Below the pieces are notes generated by a model that was not told the DNA's origin, did not search any database, and saw only the letters and a program-made list of their open reading frames with translations. This document shows positions 43,860-53,338 of a DNA stretch of 64,000 bases, piece after piece. Position 1 is the stretch's first letter, and each line of letters starts with the position of its first letter. Source of the DNA: M55B167 sp964406095. GTDB lineage: Bacteria; Verrucomicrobiota; Kiritimatiellia; RFP12; UBA1067. Both the position numbers and the translations under genes were made by a program. Where the stretch lies: assembly GCA_964406095.1 (NCBI GenBank), contig CAYOQJ010000057.1, forward strand, positions 6,593 to 70,592, written 5' to 3'.

Positions 43860-45437
43860 ATGACATATTTAACATGGTATGATTTAAGTGATGCCACTGT
43901 CGGGCTGCTTTTCGGTATTGCCGGGGTGCTGGGTGGTTACGCTCTGCGCGGGCTGATTGGCCGCTGGCAGGCCGACGCCATCGAAAAACGCGCACGCATG
44001 GTACTTGAAGAGGCCGAGGGTGAGGTCAAGTCCAAGCTGAAGGAGGCCGATATTCTGGCCCGCGCCGAGGTGGTCAAGGCGCGCGAAGAGTTTGAGAAGT
44101 CAACCAAGACACGCCGTCAGGAGCTGCAGGAGATCGCCGATCGTCTGGCCGGGCGTGAGGACCAGTTGGACAAGCGCTCTCTGTCGCTTGATACCAAGGA
44201 GCAGAGTCTTTCGGCAAAACTGGAGAACTATACCAATGCCAGTGAAAAGTTGCAGCAGGATCGCAAAAAAGTTGACCGGATGACAGATGAAGCCGATCGG
44301 CGTCTGCAGACGCTGGCTGGTTTCACGCATGAACAGGCGCGCAAAGAGCTTTATAGCAGAGCGGAAGACGAGGTGCGCAGTGAATCCGGCAATCTGATCA
44401 GACGGGTGCAGGAGGAGGCCAGGGAGATTGCTGACCGTGAAGCCTCCCGGATTGTCTCTCTGGCTGTGCAGCGTTTCGCCATTGCGCACTCATCGGATAT
44501 TATGACTAGCTCAGTCTCCCTCGAGAGTGATGAAATTAAAGGACGCATCATCGGGCGGGAGGGACGTAATATCCGCACATTGGAATCGCTGACCGGAGTT
44601 ACTTTGCTGGTAGATGATACCCCCGAGATGGTGGTCATATCGGGGTTTGATCCGATCCGGCGCGAGATAGCACGTCAGTCGCTGGAGCAGCTCGTCGCGG
44701 ATGGGCGCATTCATCCGCAGCGTATCGAAGAGGTAGTGCAGAGTGTCACTGAAAATATCAATAAAACAATCTACGAGGCGGCGGAAAGCGCGGCCTTCGA
44801 TGCCCAGGTGCAGGGAATTCCATCCGAAATACTGAGAGTTATCGGTCGGTTGAGATTTCGTACCAGTTACACTCAGAATGTGCTGGCACATTCTGTGGAG
44901 GTGGCACATTTGATGGGCTTGATGGCGGCTGAATTGGGTTATGATTCCGCATTGGCCCGCCGTATCGGTTTTCTGCATGACATCGGCAAGGCGATGGATC
45001 ACACGATTGATGGTCCGCATGCTATCATCGGCGCTGGATTTCTGCGCAAACATGGCGAGAGTGATGAGGTTTGCAACGGAGTGGCCGCGCATCATGGCGA
45101 GGCGGACAGTAGCGGGATGTATGGGGTGCTCTGTTCTGCGGCGGACGCGATTTCCAGTTCGCGTCCCGGTGCCAGAGCGGAGACCCTCGGAGTATATGTC
45201 CAGCGACTTGAGAAGCTTGAGTCTATCGCCAATAGCTATCCGGGAGTAAACAAAAGTTTCGCGGTGCAGGCCGGACGAGAGGTCAGGGTTATTGTTGACC
45301 CTGACAAGGTCACTGATGATGAGGCCGCTGTTATGGCGCGAGAGATCAGCGGCGAGATTTCTTCTGCAATAAAGTTCCCCGGTCAGATCAGGGTTGTGGT
45401 TGTGCGTGAAACCCGATCGGTTGACTATGCACGTTAA
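43860..45437 (+). CDS. rny: Ribonuclease Y
   Basis: 525 residues, the normal length. An N-terminal membrane anchor (about 12-33), a long coiled coil (about 40-200), a KH domain with IKGRIIGREGRNI (about 225-240), and an HD domain (about 340-430) with HSVEVAHL and GFLHDIGKAMD are all present. RNase Y is a membrane-bound endoribonuclease that starts mRNA decay. It is followed after 12 bases by ymdB and then xseA, forming a nucleic-acid turnover operon. No ribosome site is obvious before the ATG. Confidence 0.97.
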   Translation: MTYLTWYDLSDATVGLLFGIAGVLGGYALRGLIGRWQADAIEKRARMVLEEAEGEVKSKLKEADILARAEVVKAREEFEKSTKTRRQELQEIADRLAGREDQLDKRSLSLDTKEQSLSAKLENYTNASEKLQQDRKKVDRMTDEADRRLQTLAGFTHEQARKELYSRAEDEVRSESGNLIRRVQEEAREIADREASRIVSLAVQRFAIAHSSDIMTSSVSLESDEIKGRIIGREGRNIRTLESLTGVTLLVDDTPEMVVISGFDPIRREIARQSLEQLVADGRIHPQRIEEVVQSVTENINKTIYEAAESAAFDAQVQGIPSEILRVIGRLRFRTSYTQNVLAHSVEVAHLMGLMAAELGYDSALARRIGFLHDIGKAMDHTIDGPHAIIGAGFLRKHGESDEVCNGVAAHHGEADSSGMYGVLCSAADAISSSRPGARAETLGVYVQRLEKLESIANSYPGVNKSFAVQAGREVRVIVDPDKVTDDEAAVMAREISGEISSAIKFPGQIRVVVVRETRSVDYAR

Positions 45438-45449
45438 GAGAATTTAGAA

Positions 45450-46253
45450 ATGAAAATTTTAATTGTAGGCGACATGGTCGGCAGTTCCGGCAGAAGAGTT
45501 TTTAAGAATGTAGTGGCGAAACTGCGTACTGCTGGTGATGTGCATCTGGTTATTGCTAATGCTGAGAATGTCGCTGCTGGCAATGGTATAACCCGGGCTT
45601 TGGCGGATGAGTTATTCAAAGCCGGTGCTGATGTGATCACAATGGGTGATCATGTTTGGGGCCAGCGTGAGTTGGAGGGGTGCATCGATCAGATTGAAAA
45701 TTTGGTACGTCCGTTGAATTTTCCTGATGGCACACCGGGAAAAGGATGTGTTGTCTTTCAGAGTTCTTTCGGTGCAATTGCGGTTGTGAATCTGCAGGGG
45801 CGGGTTTTTATGAACCCGATTGATTGTCCGTTTCGTGCCATCGACCGTCTGCTGGATACGCTTCCCAGAAACATACCTGTTATAGTTGATTTTCACGCCG
45901 AGGCCACCTCTGAGAAAATTGCCATGGGCTATCATTTGGATGGCCGAGTAACCGCGGTTGTTGGCACTCACACTCATGTTCAGACCAGCGACGCGCGTGT
46001 TCTGCCGGGTGGCACCGCCTATTTGACCGATCTCGGTATGACGGGAACGGTACGTTCGGTGCTTGGCAGAGACCCTGCGGCGGTTCTGAAAAAATTTAAA
46101 AGCGGCATGCCGGTGCGGCTTGATGTTGCCAAAGGAATTGCTGCCCTTGAGGGAGCTCTGCTTGAGATCGACCGGACAAGCGGTGCTGTCAGTTCATTCA
46201 AGAGCTGCCGCTACCAGGAAAAGGAGCCTGGCGGAGAGATTTTCACACTTTAA
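45450..46253 (+). CDS. ymdB: YmdB-family metallophosphoesterase (cyclic-nucleotide phosphodiesterase)
   Basis: 267 residues, matching the TIGR00282 family length. Metal-binding motifs in order: VGDMVGSSGR, NAENVAAGNGIT, MGDHVWGQRE, DFHAEATSEK and GTHTHVQTSD. In Bacillus the homologue hydrolyses 2',3'-cAMP and is encoded directly after rny, as here, so the linkage is conserved across phyla. It probably acts on cyclic phosphates arising from RNA decay. The gap to rny is 12 bases and to xseA 3 bases, so all three are co-transcribed. Confidence 0.95.
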   Translation: MKILIVGDMVGSSGRRVFKNVVAKLRTAGDVHLVIANAENVAAGNGITRALADELFKAGADVITMGDHVWGQRELEGCIDQIENLVRPLNFPDGTPGKGCVVFQSSFGAIAVVNLQGRVFMNPIDCPFRAIDRLLDTLPRNIPVIVDFHAEATSEKIAMGYHLDGRVTAVVGTHTHVQTSDARVLPGGTAYLTDLGMTGTVRSVLGRDPAAVLKKFKSGMPVRLDVAKGIAALEGALLEIDRTSGAVSSFKSCRYQEKEPGGEIFTL

Positions 46254-46256
46254 TCC

Positions 46257-47633
46257 ATGATTGCAATGATGTTGAATCCGAATCCCAGAGTTTTATCCAT
46301 TTCAGAGCTGACACACCGGATCAAGGGAATTTTGTCGGAGGAAATCGGCAGTGTAGTTGTGCAGGGTGAGATATCCAACATCAAGCGTTACAGTTCAGGT
46401 CACACCTATTTCGTGTTGAAGGATGAGCGGGCGCAGTTGAACGCGGTTCTTTTTGCGGGGGCGCGTGCGCAGTTGAACGTCGAGAGTTGCCTGAAAGACG
46501 GGCAATTGGTTAGAGCCGGAGGACAGATTTCAGTTTTTGAAGGGCGGGGCCAGTATCAGCTTATAGTGCGTAAAATTGAGGGTGCTGGTATCGGGCAACT
46601 GCTGGAACGTTATGAGCAGCTGAAAAAGAAGTTGTCGGAGGATGGTTTGTTTGATCAGGCGCACAAGCAGCCGCTTCCGCTGTTGCCCGGACGGATCGGC
46701 GTTGTCACTTCACCCTCCGGAGCGGTGATTCATGATATGCTGAATGTGCTACGACGCAGATTCCCGAATATGAATGTACTTTTGGCACCGGTCAAGGTTC
46801 AAGGTGAAGGTGCCGCTGAATCAATTGCCAGAGCGGTGCGGTGGTTGAATGAATCCTGCGGAGAGGGAAGTTCGCGTCAGGTGGATGTGATTATTGTGGG
46901 ACGCGGCGGTGGCAGTCTTGAGGATTTATGGGCTTTCAATGAAGAGATTGTCGCCCGCGCCATCTATGAATCGCGAATTCCTGTGATCTCGGCGGTTGGT
47001 CATGAGGTGGATTACGCGCTGAGTGATTTTGTCGCCGACTTACGCGCCCCGACACCCTCGGCAGCGGCTGAGCTGGTGGTGAGGTCCAGAGCTGAGTTTG
47101 AAAGTCTGCTGCAACAGCGCGCAGATCAGATGAAACGTCTGCTGTTGCAGCGATGCGATATACTGAGACATCGTCTGCGTCGATCAGCCTCATCACCGGT
47201 ACTTAATCATCCGGATCAGGCAATGGCACGCTATGCACAGAGAGTTGACCATCTGGATATGCGTCTCCGACATGCTGTACGGCGTGAGCTTCTACGTGTC
47301 AGAGGCCGCTATGATCGAAGTTGCGCCGGTTTCAACCACCTGCGCGAAAGAAAAATTGATGATTTGCGCACTAGACTTGGCGGTTATTGGGAGAACATGC
47401 GACGTTGTGTACAAACGCGCTGTCTGCGTTTGCGGGATAGCATGGAACACCATGAACGTCAGTTGCTGTTGCTAAATCCCTTGAATATATTAGAACGCGG
47501 TTATTCACTGACACGGACGAAAGACGGCTTGTTGATAAGGAGTGTGGCCGATGTGAAGTCCGGGAGCGTTGTGCTCACAATGCTCAAGGATGGCAAGCTG
47601 ATCTCGGAAGTCAGTACTGTATGTATCGATTGA
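46257..47633 (+). CDS. xseA: Exodeoxyribonuclease VII large subunit
   Basis: 458 residues. The N-terminal OB-fold tRNA_anti-like domain (VVQGEISNIKRYSSGHTYF) and the catalytic core with GRGGGSLEDLWAFN and AVGHEVDYALSDFVADLRA, then PTPSAAAE, are complete. A helical arm (about 280-400) follows. With XseB it degrades single-stranded DNA from both ends. It begins three bases after the ymdB stop; several ATGs lie at the start (46257, 46266 and 46269). Confidence 0.96.
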   Translation: MIAMMLNPNPRVLSISELTHRIKGILSEEIGSVVVQGEISNIKRYSSGHTYFVLKDERAQLNAVLFAGARAQLNVESCLKDGQLVRAGGQISVFEGRGQYQLIVRKIEGAGIGQLLERYEQLKKKLSEDGLFDQAHKQPLPLLPGRIGVVTSPSGAVIHDMLNVLRRRFPNMNVLLAPVKVQGEGAAESIARAVRWLNESCGEGSSRQVDVIIVGRGGGSLEDLWAFNEEIVARAIYESRIPVISAVGHEVDYALSDFVADLRAPTPSAAAELVVRSRAEFESLLQQRADQMKRLLLQRCDILRHRLRRSASSPVLNHPDQAMARYAQRVDHLDMRLRHAVRRELLRVRGRYDRSCAGFNHLRERKIDDLRTRLGGYWENMRRCVQTRCLRLRDSMEHHERQLLLLNPLNILERGYSLTRTKDGLLIRSVADVKSGSVVLTMLKDGKLISEVSTVCID

Positions 47634-47717
47634 TTATAAATGTCGTTGCCTTATCGATACGATATGAAGGCAGAATATCGGAAGACGGGAACTGATTTAA
47701 GAAGAGAGGAAGGTGTG

Positions 47718-47954
47718 ATGAGCGAAAAAAAGAAGCTTAGCTTTGAGGAGTCGTTGACGCGTCTTGATAAGATTGTGGAGGAGATGGAGTCCGATAAAAT
47801 GGAGTTGAACGCGATGATCAGCGCTTTTGAAGAGGGGCAGCGACTGGTCGGGGATTGTAACGCTATGTTGCGGGAGGTGGAGTGTAAAATTGAAAAGGTG
47901 ATTAGAGACGGTCCTGATGGTGGCGAGACGGTTCCCTTCGAAGATGCGGAGTGA
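47718..47954 (+). CDS. xseB: Exodeoxyribonuclease VII small subunit
   Basis: 78 residues from the ATG at 47718, chosen because GAGGAAGG lies just before it; a longer frame upstream from 47640 has no support. It contains the family signature FEESLTRLDKIVEEME and the LVGDCNAMLREVECKIEKV helix. Multiple copies bind each XseA subunit. It lies 84 bases downstream of xseA in the same operon. Confidence 0.94.
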   Translation: MSEKKKLSFEESLTRLDKIVEEMESDKMELNAMISAFEEGQRLVGDCNAMLREVECKIEKVIRDGPDGGETVPFEDAE

Positions 47955-47997
47955 GTCCGGATTTTTGGTTTGACGGCTTATTTAAAAAGAGGAGTTT

Positions 47998-48834
47998 ATG
48001 TCTGTTAAAGTTAATCAAGTTGAGATAGAAGATTCGGCTGTACAGATCGAAATTGAGCGGCTTAGGGTTGACTATGAGCGTTATGTGCGGGAAAATGGCG
48101 GTGAGCCTGATGCACAGCAACTGCACGAATGGGCAGTTGAGAATCTGATCGAGAAGGAGTTGTTAACCCAGGAGGCACTGCGTTCGCAGGCTGAACCGAA
48201 TGCTGCACAGGTGGCATCTTATCTGAAAGACAACGCCGATTCGTTTGATGCAGAGCTTTCCGATGAAGAAAAGCGTGAGTTGTGTGTTCGCGATATCAAA
48301 ATCCGCGCACTTGTAAAGTCGGTTCGCAAGGGGGTTGAACCGCCCTCGGAGGAGGATTTGCTCAGGGAGTATCACGAGCATATAGAGCGTTTCACTGTTC
48401 CGGAATCACTGCGGGTTTCGCACATCAGCCGTCTGCCGCGCGCCGCAGAGAGTAGGTCGCAGGCTTATCTGGAGCTGCTGGATATTCGCCAGAAGATTGA
48501 AAATTTTGAGCTTACCTGGATGGAAGCATTGTCCCGGTCGGATACCTACGCCGAAGACATGGGTGTTTTTGATACTGTCATCCGGGGTCTGTTTCCAAGT
48601 GAGGTGGAGGAGCAGCTGTTTGCTCTGAATCGCGGTCAGGTGAGTGATGTCATCGAACTTGAGCATACCAATTCATTGCATATTTTCAGAATACTGGTGA
48701 AAAGGGATGCGGAGGTGATACCGTTTGAGGATGTGCGTGAAGATATCCATTCGATGCTCTTTAACGATGCCGCTGAAAATGCGCTCAATGACCTGGTAGA
48801 CCAACTGAAACAGAGTGCCGATATCAAACGATGA
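47998..48834 (+). CDS. Cytoplasmic peptidyl-prolyl isomerase (SurA/parvulin type)
   Basis: 278 residues without signal peptide or membrane segment. An N-terminal helical SurA-like region (about 15-120) precedes a parvulin rotamase domain (about 130-250) recognisable by SLRVSHISRLPRA at its start, the EDMGVFDTVIRGLFPSEVEEQLFALNRGQVSDVIE block and FRILVKRDAEVIPFEDVRE. The arrangement resembles PpiC/NifM-type proteins that lack export. A GAGG stands just before the ATG. It is the last member of the rny cluster, 43 bases after xseB. A partner protein is not evident. Confidence 0.85.
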   Translation: MSVKVNQVEIEDSAVQIEIERLRVDYERYVRENGGEPDAQQLHEWAVENLIEKELLTQEALRSQAEPNAAQVASYLKDNADSFDAELSDEEKRELCVRDIKIRALVKSVRKGVEPPSEEDLLREYHEHIERFTVPESLRVSHISRLPRAAESRSQAYLELLDIRQKIENFELTWMEALSRSDTYAEDMGVFDTVIRGLFPSEVEEQLFALNRGQVSDVIELEHTNSLHIFRILVKRDAEVIPFEDVREDIHSMLFNDAAENALNDLVDQLKQSADIKR

Positions 48835-48957
48835 GACGCTCTGTTAAACGCGATATAATTGCGAAATAAGTGTGTACGGCATGAAATATCGGGAAGCGGT
48901 GAGAGCGGTTTGCCCGCCGGATGAAAGCCGTTAATCACAATTGACATGGGGAAACAA

Positions 48958-50193
48958 ATGAAATTTGTTTTTTACACAGGTGCTTTACTGATGCTCATGC
49001 TGGCCGCACAGTGTCGAGCAGCTGAGTTTTCAGTTACCGATTTCGGTGCGGTAGGTGATGGAAAAACAGATGCGAGTCGGTCTTTTATTAAAACTTTAAA
49101 AGCGGCGGTTGACCATCCGCACGCGATTGTGCGTATTCCGGCGGGCGAATATCTGCTGAATCATTGCGTTCAGGTTGCCTTTCGCGGTGCGGTTGACAAC
49201 GGTTTGGCAATCGAGGGTGACGGACAGGGAGTCACCGTGATCCGTTGTGCCAACACCAATGGAGCATTCAGCATTCGTAGCGAGTTGTGCCAGAGCATGG
49301 TTTCGATTCGTGATCTGACTCTGGTGGCTGATCTTGCCGGTGCCGGCACTGCGATTGAGGTGACATCCTCGCTACGGGGGGTGCGCAATTACCGCACCTT
49401 GACTGTCGAGAATGTTGATATGCGCGGTTCCGGTCTGCCTACCCGCAAATATTTCAATCGCGGTCTGAAAGCGTATGCACAGTGGCGTCCGCTTTTTCGT
49501 AATGTTATTTTCGGCGGGATGCTTGATCCGGAACTCAAAAGCAGATTGCATGAAAACAACGTGCGGGAGATATATTTTGATCCGGAGTATGCTTTTTGTG
49601 CAGATTGGTGTTACGCGCCCTCTTTTCAGCATTGTTACGCCTGGTCCTGTCACACCGGTTATCAATTGGTTTCACACGGTCTCAAACCGGAAGGCCCTGA
49701 GGATAGCGCGTTTTATCGCTGTTTCGCCGTTGAGGTGGTGGTGGGAATCGATATCGATACACCTACCATAGAACCTCAGCTGGTTATCGATTCCTGCCAC
49801 ATAAACAGTCGGGAGGTTGGCCTGCGCATCAGTAATCGCAAATTCTTTCACATTGTAAACTCGCTTTTTTACACTCTCAACGAGATTGAATATCCCTATG
49901 TGGATATCGATCTGCAAAATTGCTGGGCCGGTTTTGTCCATGGCAATATGTTTCATTCGCCGCACCCTGACAATATGAAAATGCGTCCGCGCTCGCTGCG
50001 CACATGTATCGCGCTTGACAACCGTAGCAGAAGTATTATGATTTCAGGTAATACATTTAATGGTAAAGGCAAAGCTTTTGCGGTCGCAGACAAGGCCGTT
50101 GGTATAACCATCAATAACAACATGATTATTAACCGCCACGTTGAAAAACAGGCAGGTCAGAAGAATCGAGGAAAAAATGAGCAGCATGAATAA
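48958..50193 (+). CDS. Secreted right-handed beta-helix protein (pectate-lyase-3 type)
   Basis: 411 residues from the ATG at 48958, with GGGGAAA about five bases upstream; an ATG at 48946 is the alternative. The signal peptide ends near CRA-A. The module opens with FSVTDFGAVGDGKTDASRSF, the classic Pectate_lyase_3/GH28-type start, then IVRIPAGEYLLNH. Parallel beta-helix turns follow (NVDMRGSG, CHINSREVGLRISN, GNMFHSPH, ISGNTFNGKG). Probably acts on polyuronate-type or similar glycan outside the cell; the catalytic residues are not identified. Its 3' end overlaps the start of the next sulfatase by 17 bases, so they are co-expressed. Confidence 0.82.
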   Translation: MKFVFYTGALLMLMLAAQCRAAEFSVTDFGAVGDGKTDASRSFIKTLKAAVDHPHAIVRIPAGEYLLNHCVQVAFRGAVDNGLAIEGDGQGVTVIRCANTNGAFSIRSELCQSMVSIRDLTLVADLAGAGTAIEVTSSLRGVRNYRTLTVENVDMRGSGLPTRKYFNRGLKAYAQWRPLFRNVIFGGMLDPELKSRLHENNVREIYFDPEYAFCADWCYAPSFQHCYAWSCHTGYQLVSHGLKPEGPEDSAFYRCFAVEVVVGIDIDTPTIEPQLVIDSCHINSREVGLRISNRKFFHIVNSLFYTLNEIEYPYVDIDLQNCWAGFVHGNMFHSPHPDNMKMRPRSLRTCIALDNRSRSIMISGNTFNGKGKAFAVADKAVGITINNNMIINRHVEKQAGQKNRGKNEQHE

Positions 50194-52123
50194 AAGTCGT
50201 TTCGTGGCACTGGCCGCAATTTCAGCTTTGTTTGCCATGACGAGCATGGCTCGCCAGCCGAATCTGGTGATCTTTCTGGTTGATGACATGGGCTGGATGG
50301 ATTGTGGCGTATATGGATCAAAGTATTATGAAACTCCCAATATCGACAGGCTGGCTAAGCAGTCGATGCGCTTTACAGACGCTTACGCTGTGCCTCTCTG
50401 TTCGCCGACGCGTGCGTCGATTCTGACCGGACAATATTCGGCACGTCACCGCATCACCAGTGCCACCGGTCATCGTCCGCCAGCCAAAGAGGGCGTATCG
50501 CCATATCCTTCCAAGGTGCGACCGACGCAAAAACTGATCTATGCCGACAGTAAAAACTATCTGGATTTGAGTTTCACTACACTGCCGGAAATCCTGAAAG
50601 CGGCTGGTTACCGAACCGGACACTTCGGTAAATGGCATCTGGGACTGATGGCCGAGCATCGGCCGGACAGGCACGGCTTTGAAACCACCTGGGGCTGCGC
50701 ACCCGATCCCGGCCCACCCAGCTATTTTTCGCCTTACAATGTTTCACCGAACGGAGTGCCGTCGGGTCAGCACCGTGTTGGCAATATCACCGACGGTCCT
50801 GAGGGAGAGCATATTGCCGACCGTTTGACCGATGAGGCGGTTAAATTTATCAAGGCGCATAAAAACGAACCCTTCTATCTGAATCTGTGGCAGTATTCGG
50901 TGCATGGTCCCTGGCAGCATAAAGAGGAATATACCGCTGAATTCGCCCGCAAAAAAGATCCAACTGGACGGCAGGGCAACCCGGTGATGGCATCAATGCT
51001 GCGTAGTATGGATGAGAGCTTGGGACGCATTCTGCAAACACTCGATGAGCTGAAGCTGACCGATAATACCCTTTTTATTTTTATGTCCGACAATGGCGGT
51101 AATACCCATAGCTGGAAAGCTGATGATCGCAGAATCGCGAATATAAAAGAAGACCACAAGCTTTACGACACGGTTATGAGCTATCGTAAATGGGCCGGAG
51201 ACCAGCCACCAACCTGCAACGCGCCTTTGCGCGAGGGCAAAGGGCGTATCTATGAAGGCGGGCAACGCGTGCCTCTGATGGTGCGTTGGCCGGGACGTAT
51301 CAAACCGCAGACAACCAGTGATGTCGTGGTGGGAGCTATTGATATTTATCCGACGGTGCTTGAAGCCCTTGAACTTGAAAAACCTGCCGAGCATATTGTG
51401 GATGGCCTCTCTTTTCTTGCGGTGCTCGAAGGCAGGGGCACTCTCCAGCGTGAAGCATATTTCACCTGGTTCCCACACCTCATCCCTGCGGTCTCGGTGC
51501 GTGCCGGCGACTGGAAGCTGATTCGACGTTGGGAGTCACATCCTTCATACCCTGAACTTTACGAACTCTACAACCTGAAAGATGATATCGGTGAGAGTGA
51601 AAATCTTGCTGCCGTAATGCCTGAGAAGGTGCAGGAGCTGAATGTTCTGATTGAGAAGTTTATCAAGGATACCGGAGCACTGGCTCCTAAACCCAATCCA
51701 GTTTACAAAGGAGCGGTGCTGGATGCCGGGCTGGTACCTAAGTCATGTACCGCCGAGGTTGTGCCCGGTGCCTATCGCGTGAAAGCCGATGGACAGGGGG
51801 AGCCTTTTATTGGCAATGCCCAGGTCAGATTCAGCGGAGCGATCAAATTCAATCTGCGGGCGCGCAGCGAACAGGGCGGCAAGATTGTTCTGCGCTGGAT
51901 AAATATGAACGGCGAGGCCGGTTTTACAGATAATCCCTCCGTAACCCTGCAGCTGCCAGCCGGCAACCAGTGGCACGACCTGGAAGCTGAAATTCCGGTC
52001 GACGGAGTTTCGCGTATTATTCGGCTCTATCTGCCCGCCGACAAATCGCCGGTTGAGATCGAATCACTCCGTTTCAGCTCAGAGTCGGGAGAGGTCAAAG
52101 CCTGGTCGTTTAAAGAGTCGTGA
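50177..52123 (+). CDS. Secreted type I sulfatase with C-terminal beta-sandwich
   Basis: 648 residues from the ATG at 50177, preceded by CGAGG; the start lies within the preceding beta-helix gene. A signal peptide (FVALAAISALFAM..., ending MA-R) leads to PNLVIFLVDDMGWMD, the formylglycine motif CSPTR (about Cys75), FGKWHLG and SDNGG. The sulfatase domain ends near residue 510; the last 130 residues form a beta-sandwich (VKADGQGEPFIGNAQVRF, IRLYLPADKSP) that may bind glycan. Together with the beta-helix protein it makes a two-enzyme polysaccharide unit separate from the 3-18 kb sulfatase locus. The stop overlaps the next start by four bases. Confidence 0.92.
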   Translation: MSSMNKSRFVALAAISALFAMTSMARQPNLVIFLVDDMGWMDCGVYGSKYYETPNIDRLAKQSMRFTDAYAVPLCSPTRASILTGQYSARHRITSATGHRPPAKEGVSPYPSKVRPTQKLIYADSKNYLDLSFTTLPEILKAAGYRTGHFGKWHLGLMAEHRPDRHGFETTWGCAPDPGPPSYFSPYNVSPNGVPSGQHRVGNITDGPEGEHIADRLTDEAVKFIKAHKNEPFYLNLWQYSVHGPWQHKEEYTAEFARKKDPTGRQGNPVMASMLRSMDESLGRILQTLDELKLTDNTLFIFMSDNGGNTHSWKADDRRIANIKEDHKLYDTVMSYRKWAGDQPPTCNAPLREGKGRIYEGGQRVPLMVRWPGRIKPQTTSDVVVGAIDIYPTVLEALELEKPAEHIVDGLSFLAVLEGRGTLQREAYFTWFPHLIPAVSVRAGDWKLIRRWESHPSYPELYELYNLKDDIGESENLAAVMPEKVQELNVLIEKFIKDTGALAPKPNPVYKGAVLDAGLVPKSCTAEVVPGAYRVKADGQGEPFIGNAQVRFSGAIKFNLRARSEQGGKIVLRWINMNGEAGFTDNPSVTLQLPAGNQWHDLEAEIPVDGVSRIIRLYLPADKSPVEIESLRFSSESGEVKAWSFKES

Positions 52124-53238
52124 GTATTTTTCAAAACAGATTGCTGCCGCAGGAGAAAGTTGTGCAAGTTTGTCGGAAAGATTTCAACAGGAAAAGCAGC
52201 CGGCCTGGCGAAGGGTTGCGGTTTTTCAGCCTGAGACTGATGCTGCTTTGCGCGGTTTTTCTAACCGTTGCGTTCTCGGCCGGGCAGAGACGCCCGTTGG
52301 TTGTGGCCGCCTGGAATGTCGAAAACCTTTTCGATACGCTTGATGATCCCGACTGCGAGGGAGATGATCCCTACTCTCCCGGCGGATGGGTACATTGGTC
52401 AGAGAACAGATACAACGGCAAAATCGAGCGGCTTGCCGATGTAATCGCCGGTATCAAACCGGATATCCTCTGTCTCTCCGAGGTTGAAAACAAGCGTGTT
52501 CTGCTTGACCTTACCACTCGGCTGCAAAAAAACCATAATCTTGATATCGGGCATATAGTTCATCGTGACGGCGAGGATTTTCGTGGTATCGATGTGGCAG
52601 TTATCGCCCGGTTTGAGCCGAAAAAGAAATGCTGGTTCAATGCTGTCAGCGGCCAGCGCGATATCCTGGCATGCACCTTTGAAATTGACAGTCGCGAGCT
52701 TACGGTTGTCGCGAATCACTGGAAATCCAAACTGGGCAACAGTGCACGCAGCGATGCGATCAGAGAGCGTCAGGCGCGTTCGGTGAGAGAGTATCTGAAG
52801 CGTGAACTGGCAGTTGATCCAGGGGCGGCCATTTTGGTCGCTGGTGATTTCAACTCCGACTTCAACTCAACTTGCCTTACCGAATCCGCCGGGTTTTTGA
52901 CCAGCCTGGAGGAGTTGCGCAAACCATCCAATGCCTCCAAACTCTACAATCTGGCTGCGGAACTCGCTAGTGATGAGAGAGGAACCTATTATTATGTAAG
53001 GGCCCGGCGGTGGAACTCCTTCGATTCTATCAGTGTAACCCGCGGCATGGTTGGGATAGATCTGCTCGCTCCATGGCGGGTACGTGATGGCTCATATACA
53101 GTTTACAAACCGGAGCAGATAACTTTCAGGGATGTTGGCACCCCATTGCCGTATCGTCGTATACGAAGTAAAAAGTATGGTGACCGTTTTGTTGAGGGCT
53201 ATTCCGATCATTTCGCGGTTTTTGTAGTGCTGGAATAA
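52120..53238 (+). CDS. Endonuclease/exonuclease/phosphatase-family protein, probably exported
   Basis: 372 residues from a GTG overlapping the sulfatase stop by four bases (GTGA). A hydrophobic segment at about residues 39-55 acts as a late signal or anchor after a basic N-terminus; an internal ATG near residue 41 is an alternative start. EEP-fold motifs are complete: AAWNVENLFDTLDD, LSEVENK, VVANHWKSK, AGDFNSDFNS and YSDHFAVFVV (metal and catalytic His). Family members cleave nucleic acids or phospholipid/sugar phosphates; extracellular DNase activity or phosphate scavenging is plausible. It is translationally linked to the sulfatase. Confidence 0.85.
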   Translation: MSIFQNRLLPQEKVVQVCRKDFNRKSSRPGEGLRFFSLRLMLLCAVFLTVAFSAGQRRPLVVAAWNVENLFDTLDDPDCEGDDPYSPGGWVHWSENRYNGKIERLADVIAGIKPDILCLSEVENKRVLLDLTTRLQKNHNLDIGHIVHRDGEDFRGIDVAVIARFEPKKKCWFNAVSGQRDILACTFEIDSRELTVVANHWKSKLGNSARSDAIRERQARSVREYLKRELAVDPGAAILVAGDFNSDFNSTCLTESAGFLTSLEELRKPSNASKLYNLAAELASDERGTYYYVRARRWNSFDSISVTRGMVGIDLLAPWRVRDGSYTVYKPEQITFRDVGTPLPYRRIRSKKYGDRFVEGYSDHFAVFVVLE

Positions 53239-53338
53239 CTGAACTCGCCGATAAAATGCCATCGTGTAAGGCTTCGCGTTAATTCGGTTAGTCAGATGCA
53301 ATGAATTTATAAATTAAGTTGGAAACAGGGAAACGGAT

